The notes under the pieces are model-generated. The model worked only from the letters and a program-made list of their open reading frames with translations. It was not told the DNA's origin and did not search any database. From contig NZ_OAML01000003.1 in assembly GCF_900199435.1 (NCBI RefSeq), positions 699,166-763,165 on the forward strand: DNA of 64,000 nucleotides, given 5' to 3'. The translations under genes and the position numbers were made by a program. Positions within the stretch are counted from its first letter, which is position 1, and the number at the start of each line of letters is the position of its first letter. This DNA is from Pygmaiobacter massiliensis (GTDB lineage Bacteria; Bacillota; Clostridia; Oscillospirales; Ruminococcaceae). Below are positions 15,952-25,514 of this stretch, piece after piece.

Positions 15952-16932
15952 ATGAATTCGAAAGTTACTGCCATCGGGGAATTGCTGATTGATTTTATCC
16001 CTCAAACCCAAGGCCTGCCTTTATGTGATGTAGCAAGCTTTACCCGCGCGGCGGGTGGCGCGCCTGCTAACGTCGCGGTGGCAGTGGCGCGGCTTGGTGG
16101 CGATGCCGCAATGATTAGCCAGGTGGGCTATGATGCATTCGGCACGCATCTTTTGAATGTGCTGGCCGATGCGGGTGTCGAGACCAGCGGGGTGTTCCGT
16201 ACCCATAAAGCAAACACCGGCCTCGCATTTGTTTCGCTCGATAGCAATGGCAACCGTGACTTTAGTTTTTACCGCAACCCAAGTGCTGATCTCTTCCTCG
16301 CACCGGAGCAGTTGAGCACTTCGCTTTTTGAAACGACAGGCATTCTGCACTTTTGTTCGGTAGATTTGGTAGATGCACCGGTCAAGGCGGCACACCGAAA
16401 AGCCATCGCATTGGCGAAAGCAGCAGGGGCATTGATTAGCTTTGACCCTAACGTTAGGCTGCCGCTCTGGGCTTCTCCGGCGGACTGTGTAAGTGCGGTG
16501 CACGAGTTTTTGCCTGCTGCGGATATTGTAAAAGTTTCGGATGACGAACTGGAATTTTTGTTTGCAACCAAAGACCCTGCACTGGCGGCAATGCAGCTGC
16601 TGGGGCAGGGGGCGTGCGCTTTCCTATACACCAAAGGGGCGCAGGGGGCAGAGCTGTTTACCTGCGCCGGGCATACAGCTGTTCCCGGCTACCCTGTAGA
16701 GGTCGTGGACACTACAGGTGCAGGCGATGCTTTCATGGGCGCGTTTCTATGGCAGCTTGCAGCGCGCAAAATCGACAAACAAAAACTGAACTGCATGGTC
16801 GAAGATCAGCTGCGGGAACTGCTGGAATTTGCCTGTAAGTATGGTGCGTGCACAACCACACGGCCCGGGGGTGCGGCTGCAATGGCCAATCGCGAAGATT
16901 TTAAGGCTTTTTGCAAGACTTATTCTCGCTAG
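15952..16932 (+). CDS. PfkB-family carbohydrate kinase, probable fructokinase
   Basis: This 326-aa kinase has the first PfkB signature GGAPANVAVAVARLGGDA (about residues 33-50) and the C-terminal ATP-site signature VVDTTGAGDAFMGAF (about 246-260) containing the catalytic Asp. It phosphorylates a sugar, and overall resemblance to fructokinases (early GELLIDF, then ARPGGAPAN-type motif) makes fructose the best guess. ATG 15952 is preferred because AAAGGA lies 8 nt upstream. The in-frame ATG at 15943 overlaps that SD. The gene stands alone between terminators, with a TACAAT -10-like element at 15905. Confidence 0.88.
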   Translation: MNSKVTAIGELLIDFIPQTQGLPLCDVASFTRAAGGAPANVAVAVARLGGDAAMISQVGYDAFGTHLLNVLADAGVETSGVFRTHKANTGLAFVSLDSNGNRDFSFYRNPSADLFLAPEQLSTSLFETTGILHFCSVDLVDAPVKAAHRKAIALAKAAGALISFDPNVRLPLWASPADCVSAVHEFLPAADIVKVSDDELEFLFATKDPALAAMQLLGQGACAFLYTKGAQGAELFTCAGHTAVPGYPVEVVDTTGAGDAFMGAFLWQLAARKIDKQKLNCMVEDQLRELLEFACKYGACTTTRPGGAAAMANREDFKAFCKTYSR

Positions 16933-17097
16933 ATAAACGAGAAGTATAAGCGACCACGCGGTCTGCAAATATCATATTTGACGAATCAACGGAAATACTA
17001 ACAGCACCTGCAATTTCTTCGAAGTGAGGTCATGCATTCATGTTTTCGCTTTGCTCGAAGAGATTGATGAGCAATTGCTGAAAGGAGATTCGATTTT

Positions 17098-17472
17098 ATG
17101 AATTCGTCACAAGAATTCCACCCCTCTAAATCTCGCTTTAATGATGGACGCAGCACACTTTCCAGCTTCGTCCAGGGCGAGCCGGATCATCTTCCGAACC
17201 AAACCCAAAATAAAGCTACAAATGACGTGGAAACCTACGAGGGTCGCCCCGCTGTGCTGAAAACCAGCGAATCTGGCGCGCAAAACACTGTTGGCAGTAA
17301 TGCCATTGATTCTTCACGCCGGCACACGGCCGCGATCGCTTCTGGCGAGCTGAAGGGGGAAGAGCATTACACCCAGTTTGCAGATACCCCGGCAGGCAAA
17401 GGCCACGCACAGGAGTGCGATGAGCAGGTAGAAAGCCGCATGATTAGCAAAGAAGAGTTTCCGCAAGGCTAA
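17098..17472 (+). CDS. Hypothetical hydrophilic protein
   Basis: This 124-aa protein is not recognised. It is strongly hydrophilic and rich in Ser, Glu, Gln and Asn, with no Trp, one Cys and no membrane segment, and is probably largely disordered. AAAGGAG lies 10 nt before its ATG, and a terminator follows 14 nt after the stop, which together support a real gene. No neighbour suggests a role. Confidence 0.55.
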   Translation: MNSSQEFHPSKSRFNDGRSTLSSFVQGEPDHLPNQTQNKATNDVETYEGRPAVLKTSESGAQNTVGSNAIDSSRRHTAAIASGELKGEEHYTQFADTPAGKGHAQECDEQVESRMISKEEFPQG

Positions 17473-17485
17473 CTCTGCCCGTAAA

Positions 17486-17525
17486 AAAGCGCCCCTTGTG
17501 TTTGATGCACAGAGGCGCTTTTTGC
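17486..17525 (+). terminator. Terminator after the hydrophilic protein gene
   Basis: AAGCGCC with an inner CTTGTG/CACAG helix and GGCGCTT, followed by a T run. Confidence 0.8.
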
Positions 17526-17643
17526 TTTTTAGAAAATAATAGGTGTGTTTTTGCCATAAAAACACCTGAAAAACGCGCCGGGGAAAGAACCCGGAAAAAT
17601 ACAAGCCAGAATTACAATTTGAAAACAGTGTGGCCTTTTTTAC

Positions 17644-17672
17644 TTGCGCGCGGCGGTTCAGAATGTTATACT
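17644..17672 (+). promoter_or_regulatory. Sigma-A promoter of the pyrophosphatase gene
   Basis: TTGCGC (17644-17649), 17-bp spacer, TATACT (17667-17672). Confidence 0.7.
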
Positions 17673-17730
17673 GAGACAAACCAAGGCGCGGCCGCAAGGC
17701 ATGGATGCCGCAAAAAAAGGAGTTGTCCTC

Positions 17731-18264
17731 ATGAGCAATATCTGGCACGATATCAACCCTTCCCGCATTAGCCCGGAAGATTTTATCGCCGTAATCGAAA
17801 TTGAAAAAGGCTCGAAGAACAAATATGAGCTGGATAAAGAGACCGGTCACATTATTCTTGACCGTATTCTCTATACTTCTACCCACTACCCTGCAAACTA
17901 CGGTCTGATTCCCCGTACCTATGCAGACGATGGTGACCCATTGGATGTGCTTGTGCTTTGCAGTGAAACCATTCACCCGCTGAGCCTGGTGCGTTGCTAC
18001 CCCATCGGTGTGATGAAAATGCTGGACGGCGGAAAGCTTGACGAAAAAATCATTGCGATTCCGTTTGAAGATCCCACCTACAACGGCTATACTGACATTG
18101 ATCAGCTGCCGGGCCACATTTTCAGCGAGATGCGTCACTTCTTTAGCGTTTACAAAAATCTCGAAAACAAAGAGACTGTTGTTAACGATGTGTCTAACGC
18201 CGAAGAAGCAAAGAAAATCATTCAGAAATGTCTCGATGCTTATATTGAAAGATACTGCCGCTAA
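17731..18264 (+). CDS. ppa: Inorganic pyrophosphatase (family I)
   Basis: A 177-aa cytosolic enzyme that hydrolyses pyrophosphate, pulling biosynthetic reactions forward. The signature DDGDPLDVLVL (about residues 66-76) supplies the metal-binding aspartates, with YPANYGLIPRTY before it and KDPTYNGYTD-like residues after. ATG 17731 is chosen because AAAGGAG lies 8 nt upstream. An upstream in-frame start at 17644 lies inside the promoter. It is monocistronic. Confidence 0.96.
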   Translation: MSNIWHDINPSRISPEDFIAVIEIEKGSKNKYELDKETGHIILDRILYTSTHYPANYGLIPRTYADDGDPLDVLVLCSETIHPLSLVRCYPIGVMKMLDGGKLDEKIIAIPFEDPTYNGYTDIDQLPGHIFSEMRHFFSVYKNLENKETVVNDVSNAEEAKKIIQKCLDAYIERYCR

Positions 18265-18273
18265 AAGAAATAG

Positions 18274-18308
18274 AAAAGCTGCCGCGAAACTTCGCGGCAG
18301 CTTTTTTT
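18274..18308. terminator. Bidirectional terminator between ppa and the EAL gene
   Basis: AAAAGCTGCCGCGA pairs with TCGCGGCAGCTTTT around a 4-nt loop. T runs are found on both strands, so it can end both convergent genes. Confidence 0.92.
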
Positions 18309-18329
18309 ATTTGTTGGGGAAGACGGCAA

Positions 18330-21215
18330 TCAGCAGATGCTCTGCGCGTCAAAATGATCCATAAAATCCAGTGCTTCATCTGCAACCATCGGCCGTGCGA
18401 ATAAGAAGCCTTGTGCCATATCGCAACCGATCTGTTGCAAAAAGCTTACCTGCGCCGTAGTTTCAACACCTTCGCAGATGACTTCGATACCCAGCAGTTT
18501 TGCAAGTTCGATGGTCTTTTCAATAACGACTCGCTTTTTAGGATGCGAGTCAGACTGTAGCAAAAAGCTTCGATCCAGCTTGATGGCATCTACCGGGAAG
18601 TTGGTGAGGGTGTTCAGCGAAGAATAGCCGGTGCCGAAATCATCCAGCGAGAGCCGGATGCCTTTGCGGCGCAGCTGGCCGAGCACCAAACGCACGTTGT
18701 CGGTTTCTTCCACAAACAGCGTTTCGGTAATCTCAAACTCCAGCAGTTGCGGCGGAATGTCATATTTGCGCAATAGCTCGAACACATGGGGCAGATAATT
18801 CTTTTGGAAAAACAGATAACGCGACTGGTTAATCGAGATAGGGGTAACAGGAAGATCCTTTTTTAAACGGTTTTGTAATAATGCACAGACGCGCTCCAAC
18901 ACATAGAAGTCCAGATGTTCGATAAATCCATTCTTTTCAAAAAGCGGAATATACTCATCGGGTCGAATAAAATTACCAGAGCTGTCAATCCAGCGGGTAA
19001 GCGCTTCGCTACCGGTTACTTCCCCGGTGGCGAGATCAATCTTAGGCTGTAGGTAAAGCTGGAATTCCCCGAGCCGCAATGCCTGGGCGGCCCTGTCCTC
19101 CATCTCACGCTCGCGGTTCAGCTCTTCCTGCATGGTGTGGCGATACACCGCGTACTCGCTGCAATAGCGGCTCTTTACTGCCCTTGCGGCAAGAGAAGCG
19201 TGATCAATATAGGCTTCAATTGGGTGGTTATAAGTGTTGATACTGCAAACCCCGCAATGTACCGAAACCGCCATCGAAGGCAGACCCATCGCAGAAAGGT
19301 CGATATGCTCCAGCGACTCGAACAGCTGGGCAAACCGAAGAGGCAGTGCATCTTCGTCTGTACGGTCGCAAAGCAGCACAAACTGGTCTGCTACGCCGTG
19401 GGCACAAAGCTCATGCCGGTCTATCTGTTTCAGCAAAATTTCGTTTACGGCGCAAATCAACCGGTCGCCATATTCAAACCCATGTAATTCGTTTATGGTG
19501 CGAAATTTATTAATATCTACCGTGATTACGGCATAGCGGGAAGGTAGCGGCGTAAGCAAACGGTGCGCCTCCTGCTTAAAGCAAGCTAGGTTTTTGCCAC
19601 CGGTCAGCGGGTCGGTGTAAGCAAGCGCAAGCAGTTTGGCAGTACGTCTGCGTTTTACGAACAGAGCAAGCGAAAGTAATGCAAGAAAGACCAGCACCGC
19701 AAGTGTTGCAATTGCCGTGAAATTTCTTTCAAACCAGAGGGTAAATGAGGATTCATCTGTGGTATTCGTCCGACGCAGCCAGATCATCGAGGTTTCGGTA
19801 GGAGAAATAGAGCTGATTGCCTTATTTAAAATGGAGAGCACTACCGGATCAAGTGTGCGGGAAACGCCTATCGACAGCGGACAGCTGAAGCTGTTGGGCA
19901 TCAGGTATAGCCCGGCATCCGGGTAATCTTGCAGCAGACGCTCAGCGCCGGATTGCGTATAAGCAATCATATCCACGCTTCCGTTTTCCAATGCCCCTAC
20001 TATTTCACGGCTCGAATTTAAAGTAAGCAGAGAATAGCCAGCGCAAGTTTCTTCTAAAAAGCTGTGGATGTTTGGTAAGGTCGCAGGCACACCTACGGTA
20101 GGGGTGGAGAAGGCTGTGCCTTTTTGTGCCATACCAATCATTACAACAGGAATGGAAAAATAGGCTTGGGTGCAGTTGTTTTCTGTGTTTTCACGAATCG
20201 AGGAATTGTATAGGCAGGCACTGAGATCCGGTGCTTTCAGTGCCGGAGAATCTGAAAGGCTTTCCGAAGAAAGGACGCCGGTACGGTAAGTAAACTGGAT
20301 GCCGCTGCGCTCAGAAATCAGCGCCAGAAATTCGCGAATAGTATCAGTATCGTCAGAGCCGACAATGGATCCAAAGGGAAAGTTGCAGTCTATAACAAGG
20401 TGCGGCTTGGTATTCAAATAGGCCTGCTCTTCGGGGGTGAAAACTGGAGTGCTGTAATTTTGGCGTCCATAATAAGTGTTATGTAAATTCGTCACAAAAT
20501 TGGGGTCGCGTACAAAAAGGCTCGCCATTGCGGTATCCAGCTGAGCCATAATGCCAGCGTTTGCGGAAGAAACCGCAAAATAAAATGGCTGTACCGAAAA
20601 ATGGGCGACGGTTTTACCATAGGAGGTACCGCTTAAATCGGTATCGATAAAAGCATCAACCACGCCGGTTGCTGCTGCCCGCAAAAGCTGAGCCGTATGA
20701 TAAAAAAACACCGGTTTAAATGTAAAGTTATTTTGCTCGGCAAATTTTGTGAAATCGTCATTGTAGTCAGAGTCGTAGAGCATTCCAACACGCAGCCCGT
20801 CAAACGCAGAAAAGTCATTATAAAGGAGCGAGCTGAAAGGTAGGGTCTGCAGAGTGACTGTTTCGGTGCCAGCGGCAAGGGTAGAAAAAATTAGCCCGTC
20901 GGCAGCATCTGCACCGGGGCGTGCACTGCACAGCAAGTCTACTTTTCCGCTTTGCAGCATCGCCGGCAGTTCTGCACGGGGCGCTTCAATATATTGATAT
21001 TTCCAACCTGTCGTGTTAGAAAGCTCTTGCAGATAGCTGGCCGCATAACCGCGGTAGCCCTGTTCGGTTCGTTCTAAAAAGCCGGGCGAATCAAAATACC
21101 CAACCCGAATCGTTCTGGCATTTGCAAAGGCTTGCAAGGGGAAAAGAAGAAGCAATAGACAAACAGTCAGAAGCATTGCGAAACTTCGAAGATGCTTTCG
21201 ACGGTAAAAAGACAT
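18330..21215 (-). CDS. Membrane c-di-GMP phosphodiesterase: tandem periplasmic-binding sensors, degenerate GGDEF, EAL
   Basis: This 961-aa protein has a signal peptide (about 1-32) and two tandem extracellular solute-binding (SBP_bac_3-like) domains (about 35-250 and 265-500). One membrane segment (about 520-545) leads to a GGDEF domain (about 560-710) and an EAL domain (about 725-955). The GGDEF active-site loop reads GVADQF, so cyclase activity is unlikely. The EAL domain keeps EALTRW, the catalytic DDFGTG, KLDRSF, CEGVET and AQGF motifs, so hydrolysis of c-di-GMP is likely. ATG 21215 follows GGAAAGGA by 8 nt. It probably senses an amino acid or similar small ligand. Confidence 0.93.
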   Translation of the reverse strand: MSFYRRKHLRSFAMLLTVCLLLLLFPLQAFANARTIRVGYFDSPGFLERTEQGYRGYAASYLQELSNTTGWKYQYIEAPRAELPAMLQSGKVDLLCSARPGADAADGLIFSTLAAGTETVTLQTLPFSSLLYNDFSAFDGLRVGMLYDSDYNDDFTKFAEQNNFTFKPVFFYHTAQLLRAAATGVVDAFIDTDLSGTSYGKTVAHFSVQPFYFAVSSANAGIMAQLDTAMASLFVRDPNFVTNLHNTYYGRQNYSTPVFTPEEQAYLNTKPHLVIDCNFPFGSIVGSDDTDTIREFLALISERSGIQFTYRTGVLSSESLSDSPALKAPDLSACLYNSSIRENTENNCTQAYFSIPVVMIGMAQKGTAFSTPTVGVPATLPNIHSFLEETCAGYSLLTLNSSREIVGALENGSVDMIAYTQSGAERLLQDYPDAGLYLMPNSFSCPLSIGVSRTLDPVVLSILNKAISSISPTETSMIWLRRTNTTDESSFTLWFERNFTAIATLAVLVFLALLSLALFVKRRRTAKLLALAYTDPLTGGKNLACFKQEAHRLLTPLPSRYAVITVDINKFRTINELHGFEYGDRLICAVNEILLKQIDRHELCAHGVADQFVLLCDRTDEDALPLRFAQLFESLEHIDLSAMGLPSMAVSVHCGVCSINTYNHPIEAYIDHASLAARAVKSRYCSEYAVYRHTMQEELNREREMEDRAAQALRLGEFQLYLQPKIDLATGEVTGSEALTRWIDSSGNFIRPDEYIPLFEKNGFIEHLDFYVLERVCALLQNRLKKDLPVTPISINQSRYLFFQKNYLPHVFELLRKYDIPPQLLEFEITETLFVEETDNVRLVLGQLRRKGIRLSLDDFGTGYSSLNTLTNFPVDAIKLDRSFLLQSDSHPKKRVVIEKTIELAKLLGIEVICEGVETTAQVSFLQQIGCDMAQGFLFARPMVADEALDFMDHFDAQSIC

Positions 21216-21390
21216 AAGCAAAGTCCTTTCCGACATAATTTTCCAAAACAAGACCACTTGTAAATGATAACACAAAAAAATGACAAAAGGAACAAAATTT
21301 TAGTTTAAATATGCTAAGCTTTTGGGAGTCAAAGTAAAATAGCACAAATTGCTTTATACTTTATTAAAATGGAAAAGCACGGCGATTGCA

Positions 21391-21426
21391 TAAAAAAGTG
21401 CGCCCCACCTGAGTAGGGCGCGCTTT
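21391..21426 (-). terminator. Terminator after the dipeptidase gene
   Basis: Read on the minus strand, a GC-rich stem (about GCGCGCCC with GGGCGCAC) is followed by six T residues. Confidence 0.75.
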
Positions 21427-21449
21427 CATACTTATAAAAACAGAATAGC

Positions 21450-22856
21450 TTACAGGTCAATCTCCATCAAATCCCATAGGGCAACGATGTAAATCTGCAA
21501 AGCACGCATCAGTCGTGCAAGAGAGAAGCCCTCGTTAGCACCGTGGATTGGGCCAATAAAATCGGGGAACACTTCTTTTTCCTCTTCAATGCCGAAGCTG
21601 ACCGCATTGGGCATGTGACGGGCATAGGTACCGCCACCCATGACAAACGGTTTTTCCTGCTGGGCGGTCACCTCGTTGTAAGCACAAAGCAGTGCCTGAA
21701 TGGGCGCGCTGTCTGGCTCGATATAGAACGGTGCGTCGCAGCTGCCTTCTACCAATGTGGCACCATGTGCCGCAGCTTTGGCGTGCAGCGTGGTGTTCAG
21801 CGTTTCAATATTGGTGGAAGTGGGGAAGCGGCAGTCCATTGTCTGGGTGATGACGCCATCTGCCATAGAGATAGTACCGCCAATGATGGTGAGCGGGGTG
21901 AACAAACCATCATCGCTGGCAATACCAAGCAGGCTGCCATCCGGTGCGGCAAACAAATCGTGCAAAAGTTCGAGATAAGCTTTCTCTTCGCTTTTTGCGA
22001 GGTCATGATTTAGCAGATAGTCACAGATGCGGCCAATCGCATTGATGGTGCCCTCCGGCAGCGAGGCGTGACCGCCTTTGCCTGTCGCATCAACACGCAC
22101 ACCCTCAGCGCAGTCCGTAAAGGTAAGCCCCTCGGCAGCGGGCAGCTGCGCAGCGCACAGACCCTTCAGCACCGCAAAAGCACGGTCGGGCACTACATTA
22201 TGTGCAACACCGCCTTCGATGTGGTGCAGTACACCATTGAGCACCGGACTGACAAACGATGCCCCATAAAGGCCCTTTTCACCGTTGCAGACGGGGAAGC
22301 TGCCGTCCGGACTAAATGTAAAGTCCGGTGCGGCATGGTTTGCAAGATAGCAGGGGACATCGCCCATACCACTTTCTTCATCGCTGCCCAGCAGCACACG
22401 CACTGTGTGGCGCGGGGCGGTGCCGGTTTTGGCAGCCTGTTGCGCAAAGAATTTTGCGGCATAAAGGCCCAGCACAGCGGGACCTTTATCGTCGGCCACG
22501 CCGCGGCCAATCAGGTAACCCTCTTTTTCAATCATGCCGAACGGGTCGCTGTCCCAGCCGTTACCCTCGGGTACGACATCCACGTGTGCAATGATGCCGA
22601 CAGCTTTGCCGCTGGTGCCGGCTACCTCAGCGACGCCCATTACGTCGTCCTCTACCGTAGCGGTAAGGTCGAGTTCTCTGGCGATGGCAATGCCTTCGTC
22701 CAAAGCACGGCGAGGGCCTGTGCCAAACGGTGCACCGGGGGCAGCTTCTCCCCGAACACTTTTGATATCCACCAGGCGCTTAATGTCCCGCACGATGCTG
22801 CGCTCATTTTGCGCGGCAAACTCTGCCGCTGCCTGCAAAAGCTCTTCTCTTGTCAT
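21450..22856 (-). CDS. M20 family dipeptidase (PepV/Sapep-like)
   Basis: A 468-aa metallopeptidase that hydrolyses dipeptides. Metal ligands are seen in IIAHVDVVPEG (His), GRGVADDKGP (bridging Asp), GSDEESGMGD (catalytic Glu pair), SPDGSFPVCNGEKG and the C-terminal GPIHGANEGF (His). A dimerisation or lid domain lies between about residues 190 and 350. These features match the Sapep/PepV Mn- or Zn-dependent branch. AAGGGAAG precedes the ATG on the minus strand. A TATACT element just upstream (22946-22951, minus) may be its -10. It faces away from the NusG-II gene. Confidence 0.92.
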   Translation of the reverse strand: MTREELLQAAAEFAAQNERSIVRDIKRLVDIKSVRGEAAPGAPFGTGPRRALDEGIAIARELDLTATVEDDVMGVAEVAGTSGKAVGIIAHVDVVPEGNGWDSDPFGMIEKEGYLIGRGVADDKGPAVLGLYAAKFFAQQAAKTGTAPRHTVRVLLGSDEESGMGDVPCYLANHAAPDFTFSPDGSFPVCNGEKGLYGASFVSPVLNGVLHHIEGGVAHNVVPDRAFAVLKGLCAAQLPAAEGLTFTDCAEGVRVDATGKGGHASLPEGTINAIGRICDYLLNHDLAKSEEKAYLELLHDLFAAPDGSLLGIASDDGLFTPLTIIGGTISMADGVITQTMDCRFPTSTNIETLNTTLHAKAAAHGATLVEGSCDAPFYIEPDSAPIQALLCAYNEVTAQQEKPFVMGGGTYARHMPNAVSFGIEEEKEVFPDFIGPIHGANEGFSLARLMRALQIYIVALWDLMEIDL

Positions 22857-22968
22857 CTTAAATTCTTCCCTTCTGGAGTAATCACTGCAATGCAGTGTTA
22901 GCCCTGCCCGAAAGCGGCAGGAAAATACCGAAAAAACTGCCTTTTAGTATAGCACAACGGTGTGTAGA

Positions 22969-22997
22969 TTGAAATAGAGCGGCAAAGCTCTTATAAT
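22969..22997 (+). promoter_or_regulatory. Sigma-A promoter of the NusG-II gene
   Basis: TTGAAA (22969-22974), 17-bp spacer, perfect TATAAT (22992-22997). Confidence 0.8.
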
Positions 22998-23050
22998 AAA
23001 AACAGGCGGGGACAAGCACACGATGCCCCTGCCAAGGAAGGAAAACACCC

Positions 23051-23410
23051 ATGAAAGAAAAGAAATGGATGCGGCGCAGCGACTTAATTGTGCTTGCGCT
23101 GCTTGTAGTAATCGCAGCGGCGATTGGTATTTATTATGCTGCAAAACCCAAAGGGCCCACAGCCACCGTTACCTTTGCTTCTGGCGCGGCGCAGCAAAAG
23201 ATACGCTTAGATAAAGATGATGTTTATACTTTTGAAGGAGATAACAATATTATCGTAACACTGCGGGTAGAAAACGGCAGCATCTTCTTCGAAGATTCGC
23301 AATGCCCCGACCATCGATGCGAGGGTTTTGGAAAACTGAGCCGAGAAGGGGACTATGCCATTTGTATGCCTGCTGGCGTGTCGGTGAATATTTACGCAGA
23401 AAACTCTTGA
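23051..23410 (+). CDS. NusG domain II-containing exported protein
   Basis: A 119-aa protein with one N-terminal membrane anchor (about 12-30) and an extracytoplasmic domain matching NusG_II: IIVTLRVENGSIFFEDSQCPDH, RCEGFGKLS, then ICMPAGVSVNI. The CPDHRC cysteine pair is a family hallmark and could form a disulfide or bind metal. Family members often neighbour quinone or thiamine-type membrane protein genes. Here the next gene is a Na/Pi transporter 220 bp away, with no evidence of a link. Function is unknown. Confidence 0.85.
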   Translation: MKEKKWMRRSDLIVLALLVVIAAAIGIYYAAKPKGPTATVTFASGAAQQKIRLDKDDVYTFEGDNNIIVTLRVENGSIFFEDSQCPDHRCEGFGKLSREGDYAICMPAGVSVNIYAENS

Positions 23411-23629
23411 TCTATCCGTATTTTTAGCAGCAACCTTGTAGGTTTCGTGCGGAGTAGATAAATAACCAAAAGGATTTTGTTGATATTTCCGTTTTATCAT
23501 TTTTTCGTTAAAAACTATACACAGTTTTTACACAAAAATGCTATACTAAACGTGTATCTGTCAAGCAAAGACAATCATTATACGGACAAGCAAAGTGAAG
23601 CGTTTGTCCACTGGGGAAGGTAATTGTCA

Positions 23630-25414
23630 ATGAATATCTTTTCGGCTATTTCACTTGCGGGCGGCATTGCACTGTTCCTATATGGCATGAGCATTATGGG
23701 CTCCGGCCTTGAAAAACTGGCCGGCGGTCAAATGGAGGGCATCCTTAAAAAGCTCACCTCGACCACATTAATGGCGGTTATTTCGGGTGCGGTGCTGACT
23801 GGTTTGATTCAGTCTTCCGCAGCGACCACCGTTATTGTCATCGGCCTTGTCAACTCCGGCATCATGCAACTCTCGCAGGCCATTGGTGTTATTATGGGTG
23901 CCAACATTGGTACCACTGTCACCGGCCAGATCATTCGTATGAGTGACCTCAGCGGCGACAGCCTGGTGATGCAGCTGCTGAAACCGACCACTATTGCGCC
24001 CATCGTTGCATTCATCGGCGCAATTTTGTATGTGTTTTTCAAAGCGCCCAAAAAGCGCAACATCGGGCAGATTATGCTCGGCTTTGGCATCCTTTTTACC
24101 GGTATGTTTACAATGGAAAATGCCGTTGCTCCCCTGCGGGAAAGCGAGCTTTTCCTTTCTATGTTCGCAAAGCTACAAAACCCGCTGCTCGGCATTCTGG
24201 CCGGCGCACTGGTGACGATTGCAATTCAGTCGTCTTCGGCTTCGGTAGGTATTTTGCAGGCGCTTTCTACTACGGGGGTTGTTACCTGGGGCAGCGCGAT
24301 TCCTATTATCCTCGGGCAGAACATCGGTACCTGCTCCACACCGCTTATGGCAGCTATTGGCGCTTCCAAAGGTGCAAAACGCGCGGCAATGGTGCACCTG
24401 TACTTTAATGTGATTGGCACTATTGCCTTTATGGGAATACTGTACGGCGTTAAAATGACCATTGGTATTCCGTTTTGGAATGAGGTTATGAACCGCGGCG
24501 ATATCGCAAACTTCCACACCTTGTTTAATGTCGTGACGACACTGCTCTTCCTGCCGTTTACAAAGGTGCTGGCAAAGCTGGCAATGCTGACGATTCCCGA
24601 CAGCGAAACCGAGCAGCAGGATTCTGAGATGCCGATTTTGGACGAGCGTCTTTTCAATTCTCCGGCAGTCGCCATCCAGCAGGCACATAGCGCCGTGGAG
24701 AAAATGGCATCTCACGCACGGGCCAACTATGCCGTAGCGGTACCGCTTCTGTTCAGCCATGACCTTGAAATTATCACACAGGTCAATGCTCGAGAAGAAA
24801 TCATCGACAAGCTGGAATATTATATTGCCAACTATCTTGTCAAAGTGTCGGATCATGACCCTTCTGAGGACAACAGCCATGTGGTATCTGAGCTGTTTGC
24901 CATGATTACCGAATTTGAGCGCATCGGCGATTACAGCATCAATGTAGTTGAGCGCAGCGGCGAAATTTTCGATAAAGAAATCGTCTTTTCGGCCAGCGCA
25001 AAAGAAGAGCTGATGGTGCTGGATGCGGCCATTAAAGAAATTCTGGAGCTTGCGTCCGACAGCTTCCGCCGCGGAGATATCCGGCTGGCAGAGCGGATTG
25101 AGCCGCTGGAAGAAACGATTGATACGATGTGCGAGATTTTGCACCACCGCCATATTGAACGATTGAAGAGCGGCAAATGTGCGATTGAAAGCGGTGTGGT
25201 TTTCTTAGAGATTATCACCAACCTGGAGCGCATTGCGGACCATTGCTCTAACATTGCCGCACGACTGATTGGCAGTGAGAGCGAAGACGAAGAGTTTGAC
25301 GCACACGAGCTGCGCCGCCGCCTGCACGATGGACACGTTGAGGGCTACAACGACTTGCTTGCAAGTTATGAGCTGAAATATATTTCGCCCATCCGCGAAG
25401 AAATTGTGATTTAA
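23630..25414 (+). CDS. Na+/phosphate cotransporter family protein with C-terminal PhoU-like domain
   Basis: This 594-aa protein has two inverted Na_Pi_cotrans repeats, each with the QSS motif: GLIQSSAATTVIVIG (about residues 60-74) and IAIQSSSASVGILQ (about 200-213). A helical PhoU-like cytoplasmic domain follows (about 350-560). It should import phosphate with sodium, the PhoU part sensing phosphate status. ATG 23630 lies 9 nt after GGGGAAGG; a TTG at 23624 is too close. A TATACT -10-like element is at 23542. It complements the high-affinity Pst system 3 kb downstream. Confidence 0.94.
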   Translation: MNIFSAISLAGGIALFLYGMSIMGSGLEKLAGGQMEGILKKLTSTTLMAVISGAVLTGLIQSSAATTVIVIGLVNSGIMQLSQAIGVIMGANIGTTVTGQIIRMSDLSGDSLVMQLLKPTTIAPIVAFIGAILYVFFKAPKKRNIGQIMLGFGILFTGMFTMENAVAPLRESELFLSMFAKLQNPLLGILAGALVTIAIQSSSASVGILQALSTTGVVTWGSAIPIILGQNIGTCSTPLMAAIGASKGAKRAAMVHLYFNVIGTIAFMGILYGVKMTIGIPFWNEVMNRGDIANFHTLFNVVTTLLFLPFTKVLAKLAMLTIPDSETEQQDSEMPILDERLFNSPAVAIQQAHSAVEKMASHARANYAVAVPLLFSHDLEIITQVNAREEIIDKLEYYIANYLVKVSDHDPSEDNSHVVSELFAMITEFERIGDYSINVVERSGEIFDKEIVFSASAKEELMVLDAAIKEILELASDSFRRGDIRLAERIEPLEETIDTMCEILHHRHIERLKSGKCAIESGVVFLEIITNLERIADHCSNIAARLIGSESEDEEFDAHELRRRLHDGHVEGYNDLLASYELKYISPIREEIVI

Positions 25415-25428
25415 TTACTTATCTTTTC

Positions 25429-25477
25429 AAAGCCGCCGTGGTATACTTCTTTAAAAGTAACCACGGCGGCTTTATTT
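25429..25477 (+). terminator. Terminator after the Na/Pi gene
   Basis: A 14-bp perfect stem (AAAGCCGCCGTGGT with ACCACGGCGGCTTT). Confidence 0.9.
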
Positions 25478-25514
25478 ATACATTTCATTACCGTGGCAGA
25501 AGGGATGAGTTATT

